Assembly (NCBI GenBank): GCA_017745235.1
Contig: JAGHZU010000005.1
Coordinates: 243,841 to 307,840 of the forward strand
Length of the DNA stretch: 64,000 nt
DNA from: Caulobacter sp.
GTDB taxonomy: Bacteria > Pseudomonadota > Alphaproteobacteria > Caulobacterales > Caulobacteraceae
Direction of reading: 5' to 3'
Shown here: positions 40,608 through 49,150 of the stretch, piece after piece
Layout of the letters: every line of letters begins with the position of its first letter
Position numbering within the stretch: the stretch's first letter is position 1
Made by a program: the position numbers and the translations under genes
Notes under the pieces: model-generated
The model's input: the letters and a program-made list of their open reading frames with translations, nothing else
Databases searched by the model: none
Told to the model about the DNA's origin: nothing

Positions 40608-41075
40608 TTAGGCGTCGGCCGCGATCTTGGCGCTGACGATCTTGCCCGGAGCGCGCGGCGGCTCGCCGACCGGCAGGGCGTCTACGTTTTCCATGCCCTC
40701 GGTCACCTGGCCCCACACGGTGTACTGACCGTCCAGGAAGGTGGCGTCGTCGAAGCAGATGAAGAACTGGCTGTTGGCCGAGTTCGGATCGGGCGTGCGG
40801 GCCATAGAGCAGACGCCGCGCACGTGCGGCTCCTTCGAGAACTCGGCCTTCAGGTCCGGCTTGGCCGAACCGCCGCGGCCGCTGCCGGTCGGATCGCCGC
40901 CCTGGGCCATGAAGCCCGGGATCACGCGGTGGAAGACCACGCCGTCGTAGAAGCCTTCACGGACCAGTTCCTTGATGCGCTCGACGTGGCCCGGAGCCAG
41001 GTCGGGACGCAGCTTGATCGTGACCGGGCCGGTCTCGAGGGTCAGGATCAGAGTATTTTCGAGGTCGGCCGACAT
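40608..41075 (-). CDS. ppiB: Cytoplasmic peptidyl-prolyl cis-trans isomerase (cyclophilin)
   Basis: A 155-residue single-domain cyclophilin without a signal peptide. The active-site stretch FHRVIPGFMAQGGDPTGSGRGG contains the catalytic arginine, and SMARTPDPNSANSQFFI and the C-terminal block are intact. The ATG at 41075 was chosen because GAAGGG lies six bases upstream; a second ATG two codons earlier overlaps that site. It follows two exported cyclophilin genes on the same strand, 89 bp downstream. Confidence 0.94.
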   Translation of the reverse strand: MSADLENTLILTLETGPVTIKLRPDLAPGHVERIKELVREGFYDGVVFHRVIPGFMAQGGDPTGSGRGGSAKPDLKAEFSKEPHVRGVCSMARTPDPNSANSQFFICFDDATFLDGQYTVWGQVTEGMENVDALPVGEPPRAPGKIVSAKIAADA

Positions 41076-41164
41076 GGTCATCCCTTCGGAGTTGAGGAGT
41101 CGCAAGGCTTCTAGCTTGCGGAAGACGAACTTGGAACCGCCTGCCTGACGATACGGTTGCGCCG

Positions 41165-42022
41165 CTATTTGATCTGGACCGGCAGTTCCAGGTCGCAGAC
41201 CGAGAAGTCCGCGCCCCGCGCGGCCCGAACGCGGGCGATCTCGCCCTTGAACCAGGCGCCGGCGGGATCGATGGCGCGAACGGTCGGACGCTCGGCGGCG
41301 GGGATGTCGGCCAGGAGCCGCACCTTGATCATCTTGTCCTGCGGCGCAGCCACCGGCTCGCCGGTCTTGATGGCCCGCACCACGTCCAGGCCCGACAGCA
41401 CTCGACCGAAGGCGGTGTAGCGCTTGTCCAGCGAGGGATAGGGCTGGCGCATCAGGAAGAACTGGCTGTTGGCGGAATCGACGTTCTCGTCGCGGGCCAT
41501 GCCCAGCACGCCGGGGCAGTAGGTCCCCCAAGCCGCGACCTTCTTGTCCGAGGTGACCTCGGCCCAGCTCCAGGCCTGGCTGACCACGGGCAGCGACTTG
41601 AGCAGGCCCACCTCGGTTCCGGCCGGGGCGGCGGCGGCCACGAACGGCGTCGTCGCGTCGCGGCGGAAGGTGAACTCGGCCTTCAGGTTCGGCTTCTTCG
41701 TGCCGCCCTCGCCGGTGTCGTCGGGATCGCCGGTCTGGGCCATGAAACGATCGATGACGCGGAAGAACGTGCGGCCGTCGTAGACGCCTTCACGGGTCAG
41801 TTCCCGGAAGCGGGCCACGTGGCCAGGCGCGACCTCGGGAATCAGTTCCAGGACGATGCGGCCCTTGCTGGTGTCGATCACCACCACGTTCTCGGCCGGC
41901 GGGGTGCGCCAGTCGGCCGCCGTCGGCGCCCCGGACGACGCCGCCGACGCCGCGCCGCCCCCGATCGCGAGCAGGGTCACCGCGACGGCCGAAGGCAGCA
42001 AGACGGCGACGGCGCGGCGCAT
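41165..42022 (-). CDS. Exported cyclophilin with an insertion
   Basis: A 285-residue protein with a signal peptide (about residues 1-28, ending GAASAAS) and a cyclophilin domain. FFRVIDRFMAQTGDPDDTGEGG has the active-site arginine. Compared with ppiB, about 45 extra residues separate KAEFTFRR from the CPGVLGMAR strand, and about 40 residues extend the C-terminus beyond the cyclophilin core. The start ATG at 42022 overlaps the upstream paralog's stop by one base. It is probably periplasmic. Confidence 0.88.
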   Translation of the reverse strand: MRRAVAVLLPSAVAVTLLAIGGGAASAASSGAPTAADWRTPPAENVVVIDTSKGRIVLELIPEVAPGHVARFRELTREGVYDGRTFFRVIDRFMAQTGDPDDTGEGGTKKPNLKAEFTFRRDATTPFVAAAAPAGTEVGLLKSLPVVSQAWSWAEVTSDKKVAAWGTYCPGVLGMARDENVDSANSQFFLMRQPYPSLDKRYTAFGRVLSGLDVVRAIKTGEPVAAPQDKMIKVRLLADIPAAERPTVRAIDPAGAWFKGEIARVRAARGADFSVCDLELPVQIK

Positions 42023-42837
42023 CACTTCACCTGGACCGGCGCTTCGACATCGCAGGGGCCGAACGCTCCGCCCAGCTCGCTCCGCTTCTTCTCGATCAGG
42101 GCGGCGAAGGCGGCCGAACGGGTGTCCATCACCTTGATCGACGGGCGCTGCGCGGCGGGGATCTCGGACAGAACCCGCACGGTCAGCATCTTGTCCTGCG
42201 GATCCGGCACGGGCTCGCCGACCTTGATCGAGCGGATGACATCCAGGCCGGTCAGGGCCTTGGCGAAGGCGGTGTAGGTCTTTTCCAGCGACGGATAGTG
42301 CTGGCGCATGAAGAAGAACTGGCTGTTGGCGCTGTCGGGATCGCCGGCGCGGGCCATGCCCAGCACGCCGGGGCAGAACGCGCCCCAGGCCGCCACCTTG
42401 CCGTCGGCGGTCATCGCCGCCAGGGCGCTGTTCTGGCTGTAGACCGGCAAGGCGCCGACAAAGCCGAACTCGGTCGAGCCGATCTTGCCCTGCGGGGCGT
42501 AGCCGGCGCCGCGGCGGAAAGTGAATTCGGCCTTCAGGTTGGGCTTGTCGGAACCGCCCATGCCGGTGTTCTGCGGATCGCCAGTCTGGGCCATGAAGCT
42601 GTCGATGACGCGGAAGAAGGTCAGGCCGTCGTAGAAGTGGGCCTTGGCCAGTTCGCGGATCCGCTCGACATGGGCGGGCGCGGCCTCGGGCGACAGCTCC
42701 ACGACGATGCGGCCCTTGTTGGTCTCCACGACCAGGACGTTGTCCGGATCGGGCGTGCGCCAGTCGGAGGCCTGTTGCGCGCTGGCGACCGAGGCCGCGG
42801 AAAGCGCCAGGACGGCGGCGATGGACGCAAGCTTCAT
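42022..42837 (-). CDS. Exported cyclophilin paralog with an insertion
   Basis: A 271-residue paralog of the next gene with a short signal peptide (about 1-20, ending SVASAQQ). FFRVIDSFMAQTGDPQNTGMGG, an insertion before CPGVLGMAR and a PSIKVMDTRSAAF tail match that gene closely, so the two arose by tandem duplication. Both have a Cys at the C-terminal end (about CDxEAPVQVK) and one in the insertion strand (FCPGV), which could pair. It is the first of three cyclophilin genes, downstream of the structured non-coding region. Confidence 0.88.
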   Translation of the reverse strand: MKLASIAAVLALSAASVASAQQASDWRTPDPDNVLVVETNKGRIVVELSPEAAPAHVERIRELAKAHFYDGLTFFRVIDSFMAQTGDPQNTGMGGSDKPNLKAEFTFRRGAGYAPQGKIGSTEFGFVGALPVYSQNSALAAMTADGKVAAWGAFCPGVLGMARAGDPDSANSQFFFMRQHYPSLEKTYTAFAKALTGLDVIRSIKVGEPVPDPQDKMLTVRVLSEIPAAQRPSIKVMDTRSAAFAALIEKKRSELGGAFGPCDVEAPVQVK

Positions 42838-43017
42838 GGATATCCCCGATAAACGATCGGCCCCGGCGTAGAACGCCGCCGCGCCGACGACAAGTAGGGC
42901 CGTACTCAAGCTGACGATTCCGGCGGGTTTGTGAAGGGTTTGGGGGGCTTCCTCGGATGGGGTGTCGGCGGAGCCGGCGGGAGGGGCCGTGCGGTTTTCT
43001 CCGCTTCTGACTGATCC

Positions 43018-43052
43018 TCGGCTTGGGTCCCCGCTTTCGCGGGGATGAGCGG
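43018..43052 (+). repeat. Inverted 35-mer, left copy
   Basis: This 35-base sequence matches the reverse complement of 43677-43711 at 33 of 35 positions. It contains an internal perfect hairpin (TCCCCGC, TTTC loop, GCGGGGA). Confidence 0.8.
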
Positions 43053-43063
43053 TGGAGGGAGGT

Positions 43064-43183
43064 TGCGAGCCCACTTGCCCCCTCCGCGCCTTCGGCGCTC
43101 CTCCCCCGTAGGGGGAAGAATGATCCGCCCCCGATGGGGGCGGACAGACCGCGAAGCGGTCAGGTGGGGCAAGTGGGTGCGCA
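43064..43183. repeat. Nested cloverleaf-like hairpin element
   Basis: The ends form a stem: TGCG (43064-43067) with CGCA (43180-43183), two unpaired bases, then a perfect 12-bp stem CCCACTTGCCCC (43070-43081) / GGGGCAAGTGGG (43166-43177). Inside are four perfect hairpins in a row: GCGCC/GGCGC (43086-43098), CCCCC/GGGGG (43103-43115), CCGCCCCC/GGGGGCGG (43125-43143) and GACCGC/GCGGTC (43147-43161). No protein frame explains this regularity. Confidence 0.8.
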
Positions 43184-43189
43184 CGGGTT

Positions 43190-43640
43190 CTCGTCCTCGC
43201 GCTTTCGCTGCGAAGTTTGGGAAAGGGTCGCGGAGCGCCGGACGACGTCCGGGTTAGCAATAGAAATACCGTTTCGACGAAGCCGATCGCTCCGCGCCAT
43301 CGTTGTCCGCCAGCATCCGGTAGGCAGCGCTGTTGACGCTTAGCCGGACCGGCCCTTCGCCTTTCGGCTCGGGTCCGCCGCCGGGGACGCGGGTCGAGGA
43401 CTGCTCGCGTTGTACCCCCGGCGAAGCCGACGGCGGGCGGGTCCCGCGACGACGGGAGCCCCGGACCGCATGGGTTTCCATCCCACGCCCTGTCCCGCTC
43501 GATAGCCCCCCGCCGCCGCATCGGTCGCCGGCCATGCGCCCTTTCCACCGCGACGAGGTGAGAAGAAGGATAACCCGGCCTGAGACCGTGCAGAGAGTTC
43601 GGGTTTGTCCTGAGCGATTTCAGCGGGTTGGGCGCGGATG
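43190..43640. ncRNA. Structured block, possible non-coding RNA
   Basis: A roughly 450-bp stretch with an outer 9-bp inverted repeat CGCGGAGCG/CGCTCCGCG (43229-43237 and 43288-43296) enclosing a 7-bp hairpin (43238-43252), and further GC-rich complementary segments downstream. It does not match RNase P, tmRNA or SRP RNA by the conserved cores I know. Strand is unknown. The assignment as RNA is only a hypothesis. Confidence 0.3.
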
Positions 43641-43676
43641 AGGTGTGCGTAAGGCCGCAAACCTCGCCCACAATCT

Positions 43677-43711
43677 CCGCTCATCCCCGCGAAGGCGGGG
43701 ATCCAAGCCGA
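43677..43711 (-). repeat. Inverted 35-mer, right copy
   Basis: The reverse complement of this sequence matches 43018-43052 at 33 of 35 positions. It lies 27 bases past the coaD stop and contains its own perfect hairpin (ATCCCCGC-type arm with a GAAGG centre), so it could also serve as a 3' end for coaD mRNA. Confidence 0.8.
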
Positions 43712-43738
43712 CTCTGCGGGATGGGGCGGAGGTGGCTC

Positions 43739-44227
<489 letters not shown>

Positions 44228-44280
44228 GCTTTCCCCTACCCTGGGCCTTTGCCGCCCGCTGGTTCCTTCCTGTGGAACGA

Positions 44281-47049
44281 CTACGGGGTCTCGTCCGCCC
44301 CGTTTTCCTCGTCCGTGCTCTCGTCGCCGCCGGCTTCGGCGAGACGCTCGACGCTGACGACGTGCTCGTCGGCGGCGGTCCGGAAGATGGTTACGCCTTG
44401 AGTATTCCGCGCTGCAACACGAATTTGCGAAACAGGCACGCGAATGAGCTGGCCGGCGTCGGTGACGAGAAGCACCTGGTCGCTCTCATCAACAGGGAAC
44501 GAGCCCACAAGGCGGCCGCCGCGCTTGCTGAGATCCTGGGCGGCCAGGCCCTGGCCGCCGCGGCCCGTGCGGCGGAAGTCGTAGGCGCTGGTGCGCTTGC
44601 CGAAGCCTTCCGACGAGACGGTGAGGATGATCTCCTCGGCCGCGCCCAGCTCGGCGATGCGTTCGATCGACAGGTTGGCCTCGCCGGCCTCCTCATCGGC
44701 CTCTTCCGCCGCCGGGGCTTCGTCGACCTCCTCGCCGGACGCCGCGCGCAGCAGGGCGCGCTGGTGCTTGAGATACGCGGCGCGTTCGGCCGGGGTGGCG
44801 TCGACGCTGCGCAGCACGGCCATCGAGATGACGGTGTCCTCGCCCGCAAGCTTGACCCCGCGCACGCCGGTGGAATCGCGGCTGGCGAACACCCGCACCT
44901 CGTCGACCGAGAAGCGGATGCAACGGCCGGCGGCCGTGGTCAGCAACACGTCCTGGTCGGCGTTGCAGACGGCCACGCCGACGATGCCGTCGCCTTCGTC
45001 GAGCTTCATGGCGATCTTGCCGTTGCGGCGGACGTCCACGAAGTCCGACAGCTTGTTGCGGCGCACGCTGCCCGAACGGGTGGCGAACATCACGTCCAGG
45101 CCGTCCCAGGTGGCCTCGTCCTCGGGCAGGGCCAGGATGGAGGTGATGGTCTCGCCCGGCTCGATGGGCAGCAGGTTGACGAAAGCCTTGCCGCGGCTGT
45201 TGGCGACGCCCAGCGGCAGGCGCCAGACCTTCATCTTGTAGACCTTGCCGCCTGAGGTGAAGAACAGCAGCGGGGCGTGGGTCGAAGCCGAGAACACGCG
45301 AGTGACGGCGTCCTCGGTCTTGGTGGCCATGCCCGACTTGCCCTTCCCGCCGCGGTGCTGGGTGCGGTAGGCGGTGAGCGGGGTGCGCTTGACGTAGCCG
45401 CCCATGGTGACGGTGATCACCATCTCCTCGCGGACGATCAGGTCCTCGTCCTCGACGTCGGCCTCGCCGTCGACGATGCGGCTGCGGCGCTCGACGGCGA
45501 ACTTGTCCTTCACCTCGACCAGTTCCTCGCGAACCACGGCCATGATGTTGGCGCGGTCGGACAGCAGGTCGAGATAACCGCGGATGGACTCGGCGAGCGC
45601 GGCGGCCTCGTTGCCGATCTCGTCGCGACCCAGGCCCGTCAGGCGCGACAGGGTCAGGGCCAGGATGGCGCGGGCCTGCTCGTCGGTCAGGCGGATGAAG
45701 CCGCCGTCTTCCTGCACGGTGCGCGGATCGGCGATCAGCTCGACCAGGGGCAGCATGTCGCCGGCGGGCCAGGACTTGGCCACCAGCCGCTCGCGGGCCT
45801 CTGTCGGGTCCTTGGACGAGCGGATGATGTGGATGAACTCGTCGATGTTGGCGACGGCGATGGTCAGGCCGACCAGCACGTGGCCGCGATCGCGGGCCTT
45901 GCCCAGCTCGAACTTGGTGCGGCGGACGACGACTTCCTCGCGGAATTCGACGAACACTTCCAGCAGCTTGCGCAGGCCCATCTGCTCGGGGCGACCGCGG
46001 TTCAGGGCCAGCATGTTGACCCCGAACGAGGTCTGCAGGGCGGTGAAGCGGTAGAGCTGGTTGAGGATCACCTCGCCCGAGGCGTCGCGCTTGAGCTCGA
46101 CCACGATGCGCATGCCGTCGCGGTTGGACTCGTCGCGGATGTCGGCGACGCCCTCGATCTTCTTGTCGCGGACCAGTTCGGCGACGTGCTCGACCAGGTT
46201 GGCCTTGTTCACCTGGTACGGGATCTCGGTGATGATGATGGCCTCGCGGCCAGCGCGCAGCTCCTCGACGGTGGCCACGCCGCGCATGACGACCGACCCG
46301 CGGCCCGTCAGCAGGGCCTGGCGCGGGGCCGCCCGGCCGATGATCTCGCCGCCGGTGGGGAAGTCGGGGCCGGGCACCAGGTCCAGCAACTGGTCGGTGG
46401 TGACCTCCGGGTCGTCGATCAGCAGCAGGCAGGCGTCGATCACCTCGCCCAGGTTATGGGGCGGGATGTTGGTGGCCATGCCGACGGCGATGCCGCCGGC
46501 GCCGTTGACCAGCAGGTTGGGGATGCGCGAGGGCAGGACGGTGGGTTCCTGCTCCTTGCCGTCGTAGTTGTCGGCGAAGTCGACCGTGTCCTTGTCCAGG
46601 TCGGCCAGCAGGGCCATGGCCGGCGGGGCCATGCGGCATTCGGTGTATCGCATGGCCGCAGGCATGTCGCCGTCGACCGAGCCGAAGTTGCCCTGGCCGT
46701 CGATGAGCACAAGGCCCATCGAGAACGACTGCGTCATGCGCACCAGGGTGAAGTAGATCGAGGCGTCGCCGTGCGGGTGATACTTACCCATCACGTCACC
46801 GACCACGCGGGCCGACTTGACGTACGGGCGCTCGGGCGTCTGGCCCTGCTCGTGCATCGAGAACAGCACGCGGCGGTGCACCGGCTTGAGGCCGTCGCGC
46901 GCGTCAGGAAGCGCGCGGCTGACGATCACGCTCATCGCATAGTCGAGATACGAACGACGCAGTTCGTCCTCGATGTTGATGAGGGCAACGTCTCCTCGGG
47001 GCCCCGAACCGGAGGGCGTTCCGGGGATAGTGTTTTGGTCGTCGCTCAA
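44281..47049 (-). CDS. gyrA: DNA gyrase subunit A
   Basis: A 922-residue GyrA. The catalytic tyrosine is Tyr135 in [10 protein letters not shown] (E. coli Tyr122). The GyrA box is QHRGGKG in place of QRRGGKG, and an acidic C-terminal tail ends the protein. The quinolone pocket reads [10 protein letters not shown], so Ala96 and Phe100 occupy the E. coli Ser83 and Asp87 positions. About 15-20 residues extend the N-terminus. The start seems to be a TTG at 47049 (MSDDQN) with no clear Shine-Dalgarno; no ATG fits nearby. The gene is divergent from sodC. Confidence 0.96.
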   Translation of the reverse strand: MSDDQNTIPGTPSGSGPRGDVALINIEDELRRSYLDYAMSVIVSRALPDARDGLKPVHRRVLFSMHEQGQTPERPYVKSARVVGDVMGKYHPHGDASIYFTLVRMTQSFSMGLVLIDGQGNFGSVDGDMPAAMRYTECRMAPPAMALLADLDKDTVDFADNYDGKEQEPTVLPSRIPNLLVNGAGGIAVGMATNIPPHNLGEVIDACLLLIDDPEVTTDQLLDLVPGPDFPTGGEIIGRAAPRQALLTGRGSVVMRGVATVEELRAGREAIIITEIPYQVNKANLVEHVAELVRDKKIEGVADIRDESNRDGMRIVVELKRDASGEVILNQLYRFTALQTSFGVNMLALNRGRPEQMGLRKLLEVFVEFREEVVVRRTKFELGKARDRGHVLVGLTIAVANIDEFIHIIRSSKDPTEARERLVAKSWPAGDMLPLVELIADPRTVQEDGGFIRLTDEQARAILALTLSRLTGLGRDEIGNEAAALAESIRGYLDLLSDRANIMAVVREELVEVKDKFAVERRSRIVDGEADVEDEDLIVREEMVITVTMGGYVKRTPLTAYRTQHRGGKGKSGMATKTEDAVTRVFSASTHAPLLFFTSGGKVYKMKVWRLPLGVANSRGKAFVNLLPIEPGETITSILALPEDEATWDGLDVMFATRSGSVRRNKLSDFVDVRRNGKIAMKLDEGDGIVGVAVCNADQDVLLTTAAGRCIRFSVDEVRVFASRDSTGVRGVKLAGEDTVISMAVLRSVDATPAERAAYLKHQRALLRAASGEEVDEAPAAEEADEEAGEANLSIERIAELGAAEEIILTVSSEGFGKRTSAYDFRRTGRGGQGLAAQDLSKRGGRLVGSFPVDESDQVLLVTDAGQLIRVPVSQIRVAARNTQGVTIFRTAADEHVVSVERLAEAGGDESTDEENGADETP

Positions 47050-47171
47050 GGGGATTTTTCGCCGTCAGAATCGAACACGGAACCGTCAAAAACAGTTAGC
47101 ATTCCCCTCGCGCAGACGCCACCTTCACGGCCCCAGCCCCTGATCCGTCGGGCCCTTTCCGGGAGTTTTCC

Positions 47172-47678
47172 ATGCGTTCGACCCTTCTCGCCCTCGCCGC
47201 CGGCCTGCTGGCCGCCTCGCCCGCCCTCGCCGCCACCGCCGAGTTGAAGGGGGCGGACGGCAAGACCGTGGGGACCGCCACCGTGACAGAGGCTCCGCAC
47301 GGCGTGCTGGTCCGCATCGAGGCCAAGGGCCTGACGCCGGGCTGGCACGGCCTGCATTTCCACGAAAAGGGCGACTGCGGGACCCCGGACTTCAAGTCGG
47401 CGGGCGCCCACGTCCACACCACCACGGCCGTGGTCCACGGCCTGCTCAATCCCGACGGCAACGACAACGGCGACCTGCCCAATCTCTACGCCGGCGCGGA
47501 CGGCGTGGCGGTGACCGAGGTGTTCTCGCCGCTGGTGTCGCTGAACGGCGCGGGCGGCCGCCCCGCCCTGCTGGACGCCGACGGCTCGTCGATCGTCGTC
47601 CACGCCAGCCCCGACGACTACAAGACCCAGCCGATCGGCGGCGCCGGCGCGCGCATCGCTTGCGGCGTGCTGAAGTAG
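47172..47678 (+). CDS. sodC: Copper/zinc-type superoxide dismutase
   Basis: A 168-residue periplasmic superoxide dismutase with a signal peptide ending near residue 20 (PALAAT). Copper ligands are visible as His62 and His64 (LHFHEKGDC), the bridging His80 and His144 (VVHASPDD). A disulfide can join Cys69 and Cys164. Zinc ligands His89 and Asp101 are present, but the His usually three residues before the final Asp is missing: the stretch is NDNGDLP. A GGGAG ribosome site precedes the ATG. It is divergent from gyrA. Confidence 0.92.
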   Translation: MRSTLLALAAGLLAASPALAATAELKGADGKTVGTATVTEAPHGVLVRIEAKGLTPGWHGLHFHEKGDCGTPDFKSAGAHVHTTTAVVHGLLNPDGNDNGDLPNLYAGADGVAVTEVFSPLVSLNGAGGRPALLDADGSSIVVHASPDDYKTQPIGGAGARIACGVLK

Positions 47679-47683
47679 GCGCT

Positions 47684-47723
47684 AGCTCCCGCCACGTCCT
47701 TCATCGGCGTGGCGGGAGGTTTT
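47684..47723 (+). terminator. Hairpin ending sodC and covering the next gene's ribosome site
   Basis: A perfect 11-bp stem CTCCCGCCACG (47684-47694) / CGTGGCGGGAG (47708-47718) with a 13-base loop is followed by GTTTT. It begins just past the sodC stop. The right arm contains GGGAGG, the ribosome site of the lipoprotein gene at 47726, so the hairpin can terminate sodC mRNA and mask translation of the next gene. Confidence 0.7.
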
Positions 47724-47725
47724 CC

Positions 47726-48247
47726 ATGCGGTCCTGGCGGCTTCCCATCATCGTTCTGGCCCTGGCCGCGACCGCCGCCTGCGACGGAGGCAAGGCTCCG
47801 GCTGGGCAGGGCAAGGCGACCAAGCCGCCCGCCGCCGCACCCTCTCCGCCCGCCAGCAGGCCGGCGGCCGAACTGGTCTCGATCGCCTGGAAGCCGTCGA
47901 GCCACGACCAGAACCTGCAGGCCTTCGACCTCGAGGTGACCGGGCTGGACGTACTGTCGGTCTGCCGCGTGCCCAGCGGCTGGACCATCGACGCCACCGG
48001 GGCGGGCCTGGGCGTCACGCGCCTGCAGGGCCAGGCCGAGGTGGGCGCGGCCTTCGTCAGCGACGACGACCTGGAGGACATCGCCGACCTGTTCCTGGTG
48101 CGGGCCCGACCGGGCCAGCCGCTGTCGGTGCGCGGTACGCTGACGACAGGGACCTACGGCGGCGACGAGGGCCAGGCGCAGGTCAGGGCGACGACGTCGG
48201 TCCTGGCCCGCAAGCCAGGCGCGGCCTGCCCGCCGCCCCGGCGCTAG
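47726..48247 (+). CDS. Predicted lipoprotein
   Basis: A 173-residue protein with a signal peptide and lipobox (TAACDG, Cys at about residue 19), a Pro/Ala/Lys-rich linker (about 25-48) and a compact domain with one probable disulfide (Cys in VSVCRVP-type strand and CPPP near the end). No family is recognised. It follows sodC after a strong hairpin and its stop overlaps the convergent EamA gene stop by 4 bases. Confidence 0.75.
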   Translation: MRSWRLPIIVLALAATAACDGGKAPAGQGKATKPPAAAPSPPASRPAAELVSIAWKPSSHDQNLQAFDLEVTGLDVLSVCRVPSGWTIDATGAGLGVTRLQGQAEVGAAFVSDDDLEDIADLFLVRARPGQPLSVRGTLTTGTYGGDEGQAQVRATTSVLARKPGAACPPPRR

Positions 48248-49137
48248 GCCGCCTCGCCGACCGGCTCGGGCTTCTTGCCGGTGAGAGACACCAGGGCGAC
48301 GCCGGCCATGGTGGCCCCGGCGCCGATGACCAGCTGCCACGACAGGCGGTCGCCCAGGAACAGCACCCCGATCGTGCACGAGACCAGGGGCGTGAGCAGG
48401 AAATAGGGCGTGACCCGCCCCGCCTCGCGGCGCTGGACCAGCCAGAACAGGAGCGCGCTGGCGCCGATCGTGGAGACGATGCCGGCGAAGGCCACGCAGG
48501 CCCAGGCCACCCACGAGGCCTCGCGCGTGCGCTCCACGACGTTCGGCTCGAAGTTCCAGGCCATCACAGCCAGCAGCGGCGTGGCGACCAGGGCCGTCAG
48601 GGCCTGGACCTTCAGCGGCTTCACGCCCGGCGTGCGGCGCACCAGCACCGTGGCCAGGGCCCAGCAGGCGCTGGCCACGACGCCCAGGCCGATGGCCGGC
48701 AGGTCGGCCGCGCCGTGGGGATCGAGGCTCATCCAGGCCACGCCCGCGAAGGCCACCACCAGCCCGGCCACGGCCATGGGCTTCATCGTCTCGCCCAGCA
48801 TGCGCCAGGCGATCAGGGCCGTGAACGGAATCCACAGCTGGGTCGCCACCACCAGCGGGCTGAGCGACTTGGCCATGCCGAACGCCATGTAGATGATCCC
48901 GAAGTGGATCGGCCCCGACAGCAGGCAGATCAGCAACAGGCGGCGCGCCGACGGAAACGGCGGCCGCAGGAACGGCAGCAGACACACCAGGGCCAGGCCG
49001 AAACGCGCGGTCCCCACCACCATCGGCGGCAGCTCGGCGGTGGCGACCTTGGCCGCGGCGTTGTTGAGGCCCCAGACCAGAATGATGGCGGCGATGGCCA
49101 GGCGCTCAACCGCCGTCAGGGGACCCGTGTTCGACAT
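48244..49137 (-). CDS. EamA/DMT family transporter
   Basis: A 297-residue inner-membrane protein with ten hydrophobic helices arranged as two EamA repeats. The N-terminal ILVWGLNNAAAKVA and the second-half SWLVQRREAGRVTPYFLLTPL are typical of RhaT/EamA drug/metabolite exporters. The substrate is unknown. I prefer the ATG at 49137 (MSNTGP); a longer start at 49173 would overlap bioA by 23 bases. It lies 13 bases downstream of bioA on the same strand, so biotin-pathway linkage is possible. Confidence 0.85.
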   Translation of the reverse strand: MSNTGPLTAVERLAIAAIILVWGLNNAAAKVATAELPPMVVGTARFGLALVCLLPFLRPPFPSARRLLLICLLSGPIHFGIIYMAFGMAKSLSPLVVATQLWIPFTALIAWRMLGETMKPMAVAGLVVAFAGVAWMSLDPHGAADLPAIGLGVVASACWALATVLVRRTPGVKPLKVQALTALVATPLLAVMAWNFEPNVVERTREASWVAWACVAFAGIVSTIGASALLFWLVQRREAGRVTPYFLLTPLVSCTIGVLFLGDRLSWQLVIGAGATMAGVALVSLTGKKPEPVGEAA

Positions 49138-49150
49138 GGGCCCGCTTGGA

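Larger units (their letters stand above)
42838..43738. other. About 900 bp non-coding, highly structured interval
   Basis: No open frame here has credible coding features; those that exist are GC-rich Arg/Pro/Gly frames with no motif. The interval holds an inverted pair of near-identical 35-mers (43018-43052 and 43677-43711), a nested multi-hairpin element (43064-43183) and a further structured block (43190-43640). It splits coaD from the cyclophilin genes, which are usually adjacent in alphaproteobacteria. Confidence 0.75.

Noticed and set aside
43254..43535. A minus-strand open frame of 93 codons in the structured interval
   Set aside because: It is rich in Arg, Gly and Pro, has no motif or ribosome site, and its apparent openness comes from high GC. 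I treat it as non-coding.
43201..43620. Possible RNase P RNA, tmRNA or SRP RNA
   Set aside because: None of the conserved core sequences of these RNAs that I know is present on either strand.
42022..43671. A very long minus-strand open frame joining a cyclophilin to upstream DNA
   Set aside because: Only the last 271 residues match a cyclophilin with its own signal peptide and ATG at 42837. The upstream extension runs through the hairpin elements.
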